Under the pieces are notes generated by a model. That model had not been told where the DNA came from and did no database searches. It saw nothing but the letters and a program-made list of their open reading frames with translations. DNA of 64,000 nucleotides from Lutibacter litoralis (GTDB taxonomy: Bacteria > Bacteroidota > Bacteroidia > Flavobacteriales > Flavobacteriaceae), in assembly GCF_014646675.1 (NCBI RefSeq), contig NZ_BMNS01000001.1, positions 570,170 through 634,169 of the forward strand, read 5' to 3'. This document shows, in pieces, positions 1 through 8,631 of this stretch. The translations under genes and the position numbers were made by a program. Every line of letters starts with the position of its first letter. Within the stretch, counting starts at the first letter, position 1.

Positions 1-751
1 TGTTAATAAAACTGTTTTTTACAGACAAAGTGATATTCCAGAAGTTACAGAGTTATCTTGGTATTTAAGTTGTTTTTTTCCATACCAACGTTTAACATTA
101 GCGCATAGTTTTAAAGATAAAGCAGATCGTTTAGAAGATGTAAATGCAGGATTATTTGCATATCCAATGCTTATGGCAGCCGATATTTTATTGTACGATG
201 CTGAAGTTGTTCCCGTTGGAAAGGACCAATTACAACATTTAGAAATTTCTAGAGATGTTGCCAATCGTTTTAACCATCAAATGGGAGATACTTTGGTTCC
301 GCCAGATGCAAAAATTCAAGAAGGAACTATGTGGGTTCCTGGAACTGATGGCGGAAAAATGAGCAAATCTAGTGGGAATATTATCAATCTGTTTTTACCA
401 GACAAGCAGCTTCGTAAACAAATTATGAAGATTAAAACAGATTCTACACCTTTAGAAGAACCTAAAAACCCTGATACTTGTAATTTATTTGCCTTGTACA
501 GGTTATTAGCTTCTCCAGAGGAAATTGCAACAATGAGAGCAAATTACGAAGGAGGAAATTATGGTTACGGACACGCAAAACAAGCTTTCTATGAATTGCT
601 AATCACTAAATTTTCTGAAGAAAGAGCACGTTATAATTATTATATGGAAAATCTAAATGAAATAGATAAATCATTGGCAATTGGAGCAAAAAAGGCTAAA
701 GTTGTAGCTTCAGATGTTTTAAAAAGAGTACGTGCTAAAATTGGATATTAA
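1..751 (+). CDS. trpS: tryptophanyl-tRNA synthetase, 3' part
   Basis: Charges tRNA-Trp with tryptophan in the cytoplasm. The reading frame is open from base 2, so the gene starts upstream of the window and about 250 C-terminal residues are present. A class I signature loop GGKMSKSSGN lies near bases 351-382, and the preceding stretch with LLYDAEVVPVGKDQ and the ISRDVANRFN helix is typical of TrpS rather than TyrS. An internal ATG at 167 is not the start, since conserved TrpS sequence runs unbroken before it. The gene ends before a hairpin terminator and converges on tyrS. Identification is firm; only the N-terminal HIGH half is missing because of the window edge. Confidence 0.95.
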   Translation, partial: VNKTVFYRQSDIPEVTELSWYLSCFFPYQRLTLAHSFKDKADRLEDVNAGLFAYPMLMAADILLYDAEVVPVGKDQLQHLEISRDVANRFNHQMGDTLVPPDAKIQEGTMWVPGTDGGKMSKSSGNIINLFLPDKQLRKQIMKIKTDSTPLEEPKNPDTCNLFALYRLLASPEEIATMRANYEGGNYGYGHAKQAFYELLITKFSEERARYNYYMENLNEIDKSLAIGAKKAKVVASDVLKRVRAKIGY

Positions 752-801
752 AAGTTTTAGTTGGATTCCTTTTTTCTAGGGTATTACAGTATTTATATAA
801 A

Positions 802-840
802 AAAGCTGTCTAAAAAGTGATATTTTAGACAGCTTTATCT
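802..840. terminator. bidirectional hairpin terminator trpS/tyrS
   Basis: Perfect 14-bp inverted repeat AAAGCTGTCTAAAA / TTTTAGACAGCTTT (802-815 and 823-836) with a 7-nt loop between two convergent genes. A-rich and T-rich flanks allow it to act in both directions. Confidence 0.8.
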
Positions 841-879
841 TTTACCAACAGGAAGTATTTTTCTTATAAAATAGTTTTA

Positions 880-2169
880 TTAAATTACTTTCAATAAAAA
901 ATAACTTTTTTTACCGCGTTGTAATAACACAAATTTATCTGCAATTAAATCTGCAGGTGTAATTACAAAATCTTCTGTAACTTTTTCTTTATTAACCGAA
1001 ATTGAGTTTTCTTTTAAAGCTCTACGCACTTCGCCGTTAGATTTTAAAAACCCGTTTTCGGCAAAAGCCGCAATAATATCAAGACCGTTTTCAATTACAG
1101 AACGTTTAATTTCTGCTTGAGGAACACCATCAAAAACATCTAAAAATGTTTGTTCGTCTAAACTTTTTAAATCGGAAGTTGTAGATTTTCCAAATAATAT
1201 ATTTGACGCTTTTATTGCATTTTCATATGCTTCTTTTCCGTGGGTCATAATTGTAACTTCTTCACCTATTTTCTTTTGTAAAATACGTAAATGTGGTGCT
1301 TGTTTATGTTCAGCAATTAATGCTTCAATAGTTTCTTTATCTAAAAAAGTAAATATTTTTATATAGTTTTCTGCATCTTCATCAGATGAGTTTAACCAAT
1401 ATTGGTAATATTTATAAGGAGAAGTCCTGTTGGCATCTAACCAAACATTTCCACCAGCAGTTTTTCCGAATTTTGTTCCATCGGCTTTTGTAATTAACTT
1501 ACACGTAAGTGCATAGGCTTTCCCTTGCCCCATTCTTCTAACCAATTCAGTTCCTGTAGTAATATTTCCCCATTGATCTGAACCTCCCATTTGAAGCATA
1601 CAATTTTTTTCTTTGTACAAATGATAAAAATCGTATCCTTGAAATAATTGATAGGTAAATTCAGTAAAACTCATTCCTGTTTCAGAATCAGGGGCAAAAC
1701 GTTTTTTTACTGAATCTTTAGCCATCATATAGTTTACGGTAATGTGTTTACCTACATCACGCACAAAATCTATTAGAGAAATATCTTTCATCCAGTCGTA
1801 ATTGTTAACCAATTCTGCTGGATTCTCAACTTCTGTATCTTCAAACTTTAAAAAACGCGCTAATTGTCCTTGCACTCCAGCAACATTTTTAGCTAAGGTT
1901 TCTTCATCTAATAAATTACGTTCATCAGACTTCCCAGATGGATCTCCAACCATTCCCGTAGCACCACCAACTAAAGCAATTGGATAATGACCCGCTTTTT
2001 GAAAATGCATTAAAATAATAATTGGCACTAAACTTCCAATATGCAATGAGTCTGCAGTTGGATCAAAGCCAATATAGCCCCTTGTTTTATTTTTTAATAA
2101 ATACTCTTCAGTATCAGGCATAATATCGTGTAACATGCCTCTCCAACGTAGTTCTTCAACAAAATTCAT
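880..2169 (-). CDS. tyrS: tyrosyl-tRNA synthetase
   Basis: Class I aminoacyl-tRNA synthetase that attaches tyrosine to tRNA-Tyr. The HIGH-type motif appears as ADSLHIGSL (about residue 44), the KMSKS loop as the TyrS-typical variant KFGKT (about residue 233), and a C-terminal S4-like RNA-binding segment ends the protein ([14 protein letters not shown]). The frame is open eight codons further upstream, to an ATG at 2193, but family members begin at [11 protein letters not shown], so the start at 2169 is preferred, giving 429 residues. It converges on trpS across a shared terminator. No unusual features were seen. Confidence 0.95.
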   Translation of the reverse strand: MNFVEELRWRGMLHDIMPDTEEYLLKNKTRGYIGFDPTADSLHIGSLVPIIILMHFQKAGHYPIALVGGATGMVGDPSGKSDERNLLDEETLAKNVAGVQGQLARFLKFEDTEVENPAELVNNYDWMKDISLIDFVRDVGKHITVNYMMAKDSVKKRFAPDSETGMSFTEFTYQLFQGYDFYHLYKEKNCMLQMGGSDQWGNITTGTELVRRMGQGKAYALTCKLITKADGTKFGKTAGGNVWLDANRTSPYKYYQYWLNSSDEDAENYIKIFTFLDKETIEALIAEHKQAPHLRILQKKIGEEVTIMTHGKEAYENAIKASNILFGKSTTSDLKSLDEQTFLDVFDGVPQAEIKRSVIENGLDIIAAFAENGFLKSNGEVRRALKENSISVNKEKVTEDFVITPADLIADKFVLLQRGKKSYFLLKVI

Positions 2170-2281
2170 TTTCAAATTTTTAAATTTCAGCAAAGATAAA
2201 ATTTTAGTTTGTAGTTCATGGTTTAAATGTTTAGTTTTTTACGCAATGGTTTAAGGTACATTTCTTTCTGTTTATTTGGCC

Positions 2282-2779
2282 TTATTTTGTTTTATATAGT
2301 ACGCCTTTATTTCCATCAAAATCAAAATCTGCGTGGTATTCAAGTCCAATTTTTTCCAGGACTCTAATAGAAGCTTTGTTTTCTTTCATTGCTCTACCCA
2401 CTATTTCATTAATTTTTAAGTTGTTGATTCCATATTCGATACAAGATTTTGCAGATTCAGTTGCAAATCCTTTACCCCAATATTTTTTAAAAAATCGAAA
2501 ACCAATATCGTATTCATTTAAGCTCTGTGTAAATTTAATTCCGCACCATCCTAAAAACGCATCATTTTTTTTATCAATAACAGCCCATCTTCCACATCCA
2601 TACTTTTTATAAGGCTTATAGTTTTTTAAAAACTTTTTAGATTCCTCAAGGTTTTTAAATGGCTTATCTCCAGTGTATTCTAAAACATCTTTATCTAGAT
2701 TTAAATTGTAAAAATATTTATAATCGGTTTCATTTAACTCTCTCAAATAAAGTCTTTCAGTTACTATAATTTTTTTCAT
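2282..2779 (-). CDS. GNAT family N-acetyltransferase (RimJ/RimL-like)
   Basis: 165-residue acetyltransferase of the GNAT fold that probably transfers acetyl from acetyl-CoA to an amine; the substrate is unknown. The N-terminal TERLYLRELNETDY, the central GWCGI strand and the acetyl-CoA loop region KYWGKGFATESA followed by NKASIRVLEKIGLEY are characteristic of the RimJ/RimL branch that acetylates protein N-termini. It stands alone between tyrS and a divergently transcribed SDR gene. The substrate assignment is only by family resemblance. Confidence 0.85.
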   Translation of the reverse strand: MKKIIVTERLYLRELNETDYKYFYNLNLDKDVLEYTGDKPFKNLEESKKFLKNYKPYKKYGCGRWAVIDKKNDAFLGWCGIKFTQSLNEYDIGFRFFKKYWGKGFATESAKSCIEYGINNLKINEIVGRAMKENKASIRVLEKIGLEYHADFDFDGNKGVLYKTK

Positions 2780-2883
2780 GTTTTAAGTATTCTAAAGTTT
2801 TTATAGCCGAAATACAACTTGTTTTACTTTCAAAAATAATAGTTCTATCTCATATATTCAATCATTTTTGTTACATTCGTTTT

Positions 2884-3891
2884 ATGATATTAGTTACAGG
2901 TGGAACAGGTTTGGTGGGATCGCATTTATTGTATCAACTTTCTTTAGAAAACGATACAATAAGAGCCGTTTTTAGAAAAAATAGCAATTTAGAAGCTGTA
3001 AAAAATGTTTTTAGCTATTTTTCTGATGATTTTGAAGACTTATTTAAAAAAATAGAATGGGTTGAGGCAGATATTACAGATGTAGTTGCACTAGAAAAAG
3101 CATTTAAAAATATCACCGAAGTTTACCATTCGGCAGCATTGGTTTCTTTTAACCCAAAAGATTATCATAAAATGCGAAAAATTAATATTGAAGGAACTGC
3201 AAATATTGTGAATTTAAGCATTGAAAATGCTATAAAAAAATTCTGTTTTGTAAGTTCTGTTGCCGCAGTTGGAAAATCTTTAAATGCTGATTTTGTTACT
3301 GAAACCAACGAATGGGATATTGAAAAAAGCAATTATGGTTATGCAATTACAAAATATGGTGCTGAAATTGAAGTTTGGCGCGCTTCACAAGAAGGCGTTC
3401 CAGTTGTAATTGTAAATCCTGGTGTAATTATCGGTGCTGGTTTTTGGAATACTGGTTCTGGTAAAATTTTCTCTAAAATATATAAAAAATTTAATTTTTA
3501 TACCAAAGGAATTACAGGTTACGTTTCAGTAAACGATGTTGTAAAAGCAATGCTTTTATTAATGAAAAGTGAAGTGCAAAACGAACGTTTTATATTGGTT
3601 GCTGAAAACAAAAGCTACCGAGAAATTTTTAATGAAATTGCTCTAAAATTTAATAAAAAGAAGCCTGCAATTAAAATAACAACATTTATGAGTGAAATTG
3701 GTTGGCGATTTGAAAAGATAAAGTCATATTTAACAAACAAACCGCCACTTTTAACAAAACATTCATCAAAATCTATCCATCAAAAAAGATATTTTTCCTC
3801 TGAAAAAATTAAAAATACCTTAGATTTTAAGTTTGAACCTATTTCGAAAAGTATACATACCATTTGTAAATTGTATTTAAAAGATATTTAA
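2884..3891 (+). CDS. NAD-dependent epimerase/dehydratase (extended SDR)
   Basis: 335-residue extended short-chain dehydrogenase/reductase. The NAD(P)-binding glycine motif is TGGTGLVGSHL at the extreme N-terminus, with D-rich DVVALEKAF and an active-site YGYAITKYGAE segment carrying the YxxxK pair (about residues 157-161). Upstream serines SSVAAVGKS supply the third catalytic residue. The substrate (a nucleotide sugar, flavonoid-like or steroid-like alcohol) cannot be inferred from sequence. The ATG at 2884 opens directly with the dinucleotide-binding strand MILVTGG, which fixes the start. It converges on recJ with a short gap. Confidence 0.85.
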   Translation: MILVTGGTGLVGSHLLYQLSLENDTIRAVFRKNSNLEAVKNVFSYFSDDFEDLFKKIEWVEADITDVVALEKAFKNITEVYHSAALVSFNPKDYHKMRKINIEGTANIVNLSIENAIKKFCFVSSVAAVGKSLNADFVTETNEWDIEKSNYGYAITKYGAEIEVWRASQEGVPVVIVNPGVIIGAGFWNTGSGKIFSKIYKKFNFYTKGITGYVSVNDVVKAMLLLMKSEVQNERFILVAENKSYREIFNEIALKFNKKKPAIKITTFMSEIGWRFEKIKSYLTNKPPLLTKHSSKSIHQKRYFSSEKIKNTLDFKFEPISKSIHTICKLYLKDI

Positions 3892-3923
3892 ATCATTTTG
3901 GAACGGTGTAATTGCTATATAAA

Positions 3924-5621
3924 TTAATCTTCTTGAAGATCTTTTAATACTAGTTGCAATGAAGTATTGCCATTCCAATGGTTTTCATCAATAGTAAAAG
4001 CGGCTTTAAACGGATTTCCATTGGTCGTTAGCTTGTGTTTATCGCCCATACTAAAACCAATAGCATTATAGGTTTGTTGATGCACACCATCTATAATGCA
4101 TAATTTTAGATGCGTTAGATCTGAACCAACTTTTTTACCATAACCATTGTCGCGTAAACCATCTGCCATAAAAACAGGCTTTAAATTTTGAGGTCCAAAA
4201 GGCGCTAACTGATTAATAATTCTGTAAAATTTTGGATTTATTTCTGAAAGTGAAATTTCAGTATCAATTAAAATTTCTGGAGTTCGCAACTCTTCTGGTA
4301 AGGTGTTTTTCACCACTTCTTCAAACTTAGCTTTAAATTTTGGGTAGTTTTTTGGCTCCAAAGTTAAACCTGCCGCATATTTATGTCCTCCAAATTGTTC
4401 AATAAATTCTGAACATTGTTCCAAAGCTTTATAAACATCAAAACCTTTAACCGATCGGGCAGAAGCTGCTAATTTATCACCACTTTTTGTAAAAACTAAG
4501 GTTGGTTTATAATAGGTCTCAATAAGTCTAGAAGCTACAATACCAATTACACCTTTATGCCAAGTTTCAGAAAAAACAACTGTCGAGAAATTCTCAGCTT
4601 CGTTATTTTCTTCAAGTTGTTGTAAGGCTTCAACAGTAATTATTTTATCTAAATCTTTTCGTTCTGTATTATTTTTTTCAATTTCTGAAGCAAATTTTAC
4701 AGCAGTATCAAAATCGGGTTCTGTTAATAATTCAACGGCATAATTTCCGTGTTTAATTCTTCCAGCTGCATTAATTCTAGGTGCAATAATAAAAACAACA
4801 TCAGTAATTGTTAATGCTGTTTTATCAATTTGATGAATCATTGCTTTAATTCCAGTTCTTGGATTACTGTTTATAACTTGCAATCCAACATAAGCCAAAA
4901 TCCTATTTTCTCCAGTTATAGGAACAATATCTGCTGCAATTGCAGTAGCTACTAAATCTAAATACGGAATTAAATTTTCTATAGTTTCACCTCTTTTACT
5001 CGCTAAGGCCTGAATTAATTTAAAACCAACACCACAACCGCATAATTCCTTGTAAGGATAGTCACAATCTGACCGTTTAGGATCTAATACAGCAACCGCT
5101 GCTGGAATTTCATTTCCGGGTCTATGATGATCGCAAATTATAAAATCGATGCCTTTTTTTGTGGCATAATTAACTTTATCAATTGCTTTTATTCCACAAT
5201 CTAGGGCAATTATTAATGAAAAATTATTGTCTTCAGCAAAATCAATTCCTTGAAAAGAGATTCCATAACCTTCTGCATATCTATCTGGAATATAGGTTGC
5301 TATATTTGTATGTAAGGTTTTTAAATAAGAAAAAAGCAACGATACCGAAGTTGTGCCATCTACATCGTAATCTCCATAAACCAATATATTTTCATTCGCT
5401 TTTATGGCAGTTTCAATTCGAGCAACTGCTACATCCATATCTTTCATTAGAAATGGATCGTGTAAATTGTCTAAACTAGGTCTAAAAAAAGCTTTGGCTT
5501 CATTAAAAGTATGAATTCCACGTTGTACCAATAATTTTGCAAGTGTATATTCAATTCCCAACTCTTTTGCAAGATTTGTGGTAATTGAAGAATCTGTTTC
5601 GGGTTTAATTTTCCATCGCAT
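3924..5621 (-). CDS. recJ: single-stranded-DNA-specific exonuclease RecJ
   Basis: 5'-3' exonuclease on single-stranded DNA, used in RecF-pathway recombination, base-excision and mismatch repair. The DHH phosphoesterase motif I is DYDVDGTTS (about residues 84-92) and the motif III signature is CDHHRPG (about residue 160); the DHHA1 domain with GGHKYAAGLTL follows, then the C-terminal OB fold. Length of about 565 residues is normal. A TTG six codons upstream extends the frame to 5639, but relatives begin with MRWKIKP, so the ATG at 5621 is chosen. Confidence 0.95.
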   Translation of the reverse strand: MRWKIKPETDSSITTNLAKELGIEYTLAKLLVQRGIHTFNEAKAFFRPSLDNLHDPFLMKDMDVAVARIETAIKANENILVYGDYDVDGTTSVSLLFSYLKTLHTNIATYIPDRYAEGYGISFQGIDFAEDNNFSLIIALDCGIKAIDKVNYATKKGIDFIICDHHRPGNEIPAAVAVLDPKRSDCDYPYKELCGCGVGFKLIQALASKRGETIENLIPYLDLVATAIAADIVPITGENRILAYVGLQVINSNPRTGIKAMIHQIDKTALTITDVVFIIAPRINAAGRIKHGNYAVELLTEPDFDTAVKFASEIEKNNTERKDLDKIITVEALQQLEENNEAENFSTVVFSETWHKGVIGIVASRLIETYYKPTLVFTKSGDKLAASARSVKGFDVYKALEQCSEFIEQFGGHKYAAGLTLEPKNYPKFKAKFEEVVKNTLPEELRTPEILIDTEISLSEINPKFYRIINQLAPFGPQNLKPVFMADGLRDNGYGKKVGSDLTHLKLCIIDGVHQQTYNAIGFSMGDKHKLTTNGNPFKAAFTIDENHWNGNTSLQLVLKDLQED

Positions 5622-5746
5622 AGCTATAATTTTCTTCAAAAATAAACAAAATAATTTTACACCTTATTTGATTTATATTTAATGAATTTTTTATTTGCTT
5701 GTGCATTGCCAATGCTATTATGTTTATAATAAAGAGACTTCACAAT

Positions 5747-5800
5747 GCTACCAATTTTAATAGTTATTAATTTTAAAAATGATTTTATTAAATTAGTAGC
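5747..5800. promoter_or_regulatory. inverted repeat abutting the start of the candidate endonuclease gene
   Basis: GCTACCAATTTTAATA (5747-5762) and TATTAAATTAGTAGC (5786-5800) form an imperfect inverted repeat whose right arm ends exactly at the ATG at 5801. It could be an operator or an mRNA hairpin that hides the start codon. Function is inferred only from position. Confidence 0.45.
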
Positions 5801-6436
5801 ATGGATTTTAATTTGCTAGAAAAAGAACTAAAAAAAAGGTTAGATTTTCCATACGAATGGGGAAGAAGGCAAACTGACAATTTTGATAATAATACAAATT
5901 TTATTTACAGGACCTCTAATTTTGAGACACTTTTAACGCAAATTGATAATAATTTTAAAAGTGATGTAAATTATGAAGCATTAAAAAATTATGCTCTAAA
6001 TAGATGGTTTAATTTTTGGTCGGCAAAAGCAATTGAAGCCTGTTTTTGTGAGCATAAAAATGTGACTTCTCATAAAAATGCAAAAGATAAATACACCGAT
6101 TTTTATATTTCTAAGATTCCTTTTGACCATAAAACCAGTGTTTTTCCTAAAGGATTTAATAAATCAGTTCCGTATTCCTTAGAACACAAACGAGAACTTA
6201 TAGAGTGGTTTTATAAAAACCAAAGCCAGCAAAAAAGGCATCATTTTAAAAATCGTCTTTTTTTAATTGTATTTGATTACAGCAATCCAAACGAACATTG
6301 GAAATTAAAGTCTGAAATATTATGGCTTCAAAAAATTGTTTCAACTTATTTAAGTACTTTTGATGCTCAAAATTTAGAAAGTTTTTACTTTCAAAATCAT
6401 TTAGTAAAGTCCGATGTTATTTGGGCAATTAAATAA
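5801..6436 (+). CDS. candidate type II restriction endonuclease (PD-(D/E)XK-like)
   Basis: 211-residue protein of no family I can name with certainty. It sits five bases upstream of an adenine methyltransferase gene and is likely its restriction partner. The stretch YTDFYISKIPFDHKTS (about residues 98-113) fits a PD-(D/E)XK nuclease core: D100 as the metal-binding acid, then a beta strand and D109-x-K111, with E79 as the possible upstream acid in AIEACFCEHK. No signal peptide or membrane segment is visible. The product is rich in K and aromatic residues, like many small restriction enzymes. An alternative is an uncharacterised DNA-binding protein of the same operon; the recognition sequence cannot be read from the sequence. 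Confidence 0.55.
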   Translation: MDFNLLEKELKKRLDFPYEWGRRQTDNFDNNTNFIYRTSNFETLLTQIDNNFKSDVNYEALKNYALNRWFNFWSAKAIEACFCEHKNVTSHKNAKDKYTDFYISKIPFDHKTSVFPKGFNKSVPYSLEHKRELIEWFYKNQSQQKRHHFKNRLFLIVFDYSNPNEHWKLKSEILWLQKIVSTYLSTFDAQNLESFYFQNHLVKSDVIWAIK

Positions 6437-6441
6437 TTATA

Positions 6442-7443
6442 GTGAATTATATAGGCTCCAAACATAAATTAGCATCATTTTTAAAAACAGCAATTACACA
6501 GGTTGTTGGAGACAATTTGGAGCAACTCGTTTTTTGTGATTTATTTGCAGGAACCGGAATTGTAGGTCGTAATTTTAAGCCTTTTGTAAAACAAGTAATT
6601 GCCAACGATGTTGAGTTTTATAGCTATGTTTTAAATAGAAATTACATTGGAAATTTTAAGAAGTTAGATATTAAAAATCAAATTGATTTTTTAAATAATT
6701 TAGAAGGAGTAGAAGGGTTTATTTTTCAGAATTATTGTGAAAATGGGAGTGAAGGGAGATTGTATTTTTCTTCAGAAAATGGAAAAAAAATAGATGCTAT
6801 GCGTCAGCAAATTGAAGTATGGAAAAGCACGAATAAAATAAATGAAGACACTTATTTTTTTTTATTGGCATCGTTAATTGAAAGTGCGGATAGAGTAGCA
6901 AATACAGCTTCGGTTTATGGCGCTTACTTGAAAAAGATAAAGAAATCTGCCCAAAATGAATTAGTTATTCAGCCAGCAAATTTTGAATTAACAAAGAATG
7001 CTCATAAGGTTTTTAACCAAGATGGAAATGTGCTAATTAAAAAAATAAAAGGAGATATTTTATATTTGGACCCTCCATACAATGCACGTCAGTATGGCTC
7101 TAATTACCATTTGTTAACCACTATTGCGAAATATGATACTTTTGAACCACAAGGTAAAACTGGCTTGCGAAGTTATTACAGGTCTTCATATTGTAAAAAA
7201 AATGAAGTCAAAAAATATTTCGTAGAATTAATAAAAAATGCTAACTTTAAGTACATTTTTTTAAGCTATAATAATGAGGGTTTAATGACTGAAGATGAGA
7301 TACGTAGTGTGATGAGTGCACACGGAAAATACAGTTTAAAAACAACCAATTATCAACGTTTTAAGGCAGATAAAACCGAAAACAGAAATCACAAAGCAAC
7401 TGAAACAGTTGAATATTTACATATTTTAGAGAAACAATTATGA
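6442..7443 (+). CDS. DNA adenine methyltransferase, D12 class
   Basis: 333-residue N6-adenine DNA methyltransferase that would modify the site cut by the upstream candidate endonuclease. The N-terminal NYIGSKHKL is motif X, DLFAGTGIVG (about residues 33-42) binds S-adenosylmethionine, and YLDPPYNARQYG (DPPY near residue 210) is the catalytic motif IV. The order motif X, FxGxG, recognition domain, DPPY is that of the Dam/M.MboI-like D12 family. It starts with GTG, because NYIGSK is the conserved N-terminus and no closer ATG exists. Its stop overlaps the next start as ATGA, so the three genes 5801-8042 look translationally coupled. Confidence 0.9.
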   Translation: MNYIGSKHKLASFLKTAITQVVGDNLEQLVFCDLFAGTGIVGRNFKPFVKQVIANDVEFYSYVLNRNYIGNFKKLDIKNQIDFLNNLEGVEGFIFQNYCENGSEGRLYFSSENGKKIDAMRQQIEVWKSTNKINEDTYFFLLASLIESADRVANTASVYGAYLKKIKKSAQNELVIQPANFELTKNAHKVFNQDGNVLIKKIKGDILYLDPPYNARQYGSNYHLLTTIAKYDTFEPQGKTGLRSYYRSSYCKKNEVKKYFVELIKNANFKYIFLSYNNEGLMTEDEIRSVMSAHGKYSLKTTNYQRFKADKTENRNHKATETVEYLHILEKQL

Positions 7444-8042
7444 AGGCACAAGATTACAACAAACTTTTTGATGAAGTAATAGCAAAATATCACATTATAG
7501 ATAGTGTAGATCAACCATTTGAAAATCCGTATGATAAAAACTCTTTTGAGCATTTATTATATCGTAAAAATTGGATAGACACTGTGCAATGGCATTATGA
7601 GGATATTATTCGTTTACCAGATATTGATCCAATCGAAGCAATCGTTTTAAAACGTAAAATTGATGCTTCCAATCAAGATAGAACAGATATGGTAGAGTAT
7701 ATTGATAGCTATTTTTTAAACAAATTTAAAGATGTAAAAGTAAAAGAAGGCGCTAAGATTAATTCTGAAACTCCGGCTTGGGCAATTGACAGGCTTTCAA
7801 TTTTGGCATTAAAAATTTACCATATGAATGAAGAAGCAACAAGAACATCGGCTTCTGAAGTGCATAGAGCAAAATGTCAAGAAAAATTAAATGTGTTGTT
7901 AGAACAACGAATAGATTTATCAACTGCAATTGATGATTTATTGGCTGATTTTGCGTCTGGTGAAAAGTACGTAAAAGTTTACAAGCAAATGAAAATGTAT
8001 AACGACGAGGATACAAACCCTATGTTGTATTCAAAAAAGTAA
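7440..8042 (+). CDS. DUF4254 family protein
   Basis: 200-residue protein resembling DUF4254, a Bacteroidota family of unknown function often seen near glycosyltransferases. Recognisable parts are the N-terminal NKLFDEVIAKYH, the YRKNWIDTVQWHYEDIIR helix and the IDASNQDRTDMVEYID segment. The predicted fold is all-helical, with no signal peptide. The start codon overlaps the methyltransferase stop by four bases, implying co-translation with the restriction-modification pair, an unexpected partner. It may be an independent downstream gene that merely shares the transcript. It is followed by a strong hairpin terminator. Confidence 0.8.
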   Translation: MKAQDYNKLFDEVIAKYHIIDSVDQPFENPYDKNSFEHLLYRKNWIDTVQWHYEDIIRLPDIDPIEAIVLKRKIDASNQDRTDMVEYIDSYFLNKFKDVKVKEGAKINSETPAWAIDRLSILALKIYHMNEEATRTSASEVHRAKCQEKLNVLLEQRIDLSTAIDDLLADFASGEKYVKVYKQMKMYNDEDTNPMLYSKK

Positions 8043-8058
8043 CAATAATTAGCGTTAC

Positions 8059-8098
8059 AAAAAAGGTGTTTATTCGTCATAGAATAAACACCTTTTTT
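8059..8098 (+). terminator. 17-bp hairpin ending at the next start codon
   Basis: Perfect inverted repeat AAAAAAGGTGTTTATTC (8059-8075) / GAATAAACACCTTTTTT (8082-8098) with a 6-nt loop. It ends the DUF4254 transcript and touches the ATG at 8099, so the downstream lipoprotein gene has no room for a separate leader. Confidence 0.8.
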
Positions 8099-8572
8099 AT
8101 GAAAAATAGTTTCCTAATTTTAGTAACAGCACTTTTGCTTATTTCTTGTGCATCAAAATCATCTTTTAATTCTTTTTATGCTGAGCATAAAGATGAATGT
8201 GATTTTTCTATAAGTACTCCAGCTTTTTTTGCCAATATTTTTATTCCAAAAGATGATGTTGAGGAATATAAAGATTTGTTTAGGAAAGTAAAACATTATA
8301 AAGTAATGATTTTTGAAAATAAAAAAGCATCACTTGATAAGCAATTTGATAGGTTTATAAAACGAAAAAAATATGCTTCTATATTTAAGGTAAAAAGTAA
8401 TGGAGATCAGGTTAAATTGTATTTTCTAGAAAACAAAAACACGATTAAAGAAATTGTTTTAAAAATTAAAAGTGATAAAGATTTTGTGGTGTTGGGTTTA
8501 AAAACCAATATTTTACAAGATGATTTTAATAAAATAATGGAAGGTTCAGATTTAAAATTAACTGGAATTTAG
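8099..8572 (+). CDS. DUF4252-like lipoprotein
   Basis: 157-residue predicted lipoprotein exported to the cell envelope. The N-terminus MKNSFLILVTALLLISCASK is a type II signal peptide with the lipobox cysteine at about residue 17. The rest has alternating lysine-rich helices and short strands, resembling the DUF4252 family of Bacteroidota lipoproteins; the function is unknown. The frame is open 11 codons further upstream through a GC-poor stretch, but the signal peptide fixes the ATG at 8099. That codon lies immediately after a terminator hairpin, so either the gene is transcribed by read-through or the hairpin regulates it. Family assignment is tentative. Confidence 0.65.
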   Translation: MKNSFLILVTALLLISCASKSSFNSFYAEHKDECDFSISTPAFFANIFIPKDDVEEYKDLFRKVKHYKVMIFENKKASLDKQFDRFIKRKKYASIFKVKSNGDQVKLYFLENKNTIKEIVLKIKSDKDFVVLGLKTNILQDDFNKIMEGSDLKLTGI

Positions 8573-8576
8573 CTTT

Positions 8577-8613
8577 AAAAAAAGCCCTTCAAAATATTTT
8601 GAAGGGCTTTTTT
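8577..8613. terminator. bidirectional hairpin terminator
   Basis: Long palindrome around AGCCCTTCAAAAT / ATTTTGAAGGGCT with A- and T-runs on either side, between the plus-strand lipoprotein gene and the minus-strand barrel gene. Confidence 0.85.
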
Positions 8614-8631
8614 ATTCATTCTTATTAGATA

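Noticed and set aside
1450..1500. Degenerate KMSKS loop in TyrS as a sign of decay
   Set aside because: KFGKT is a normal TyrS variant and the rest of the enzyme is intact.
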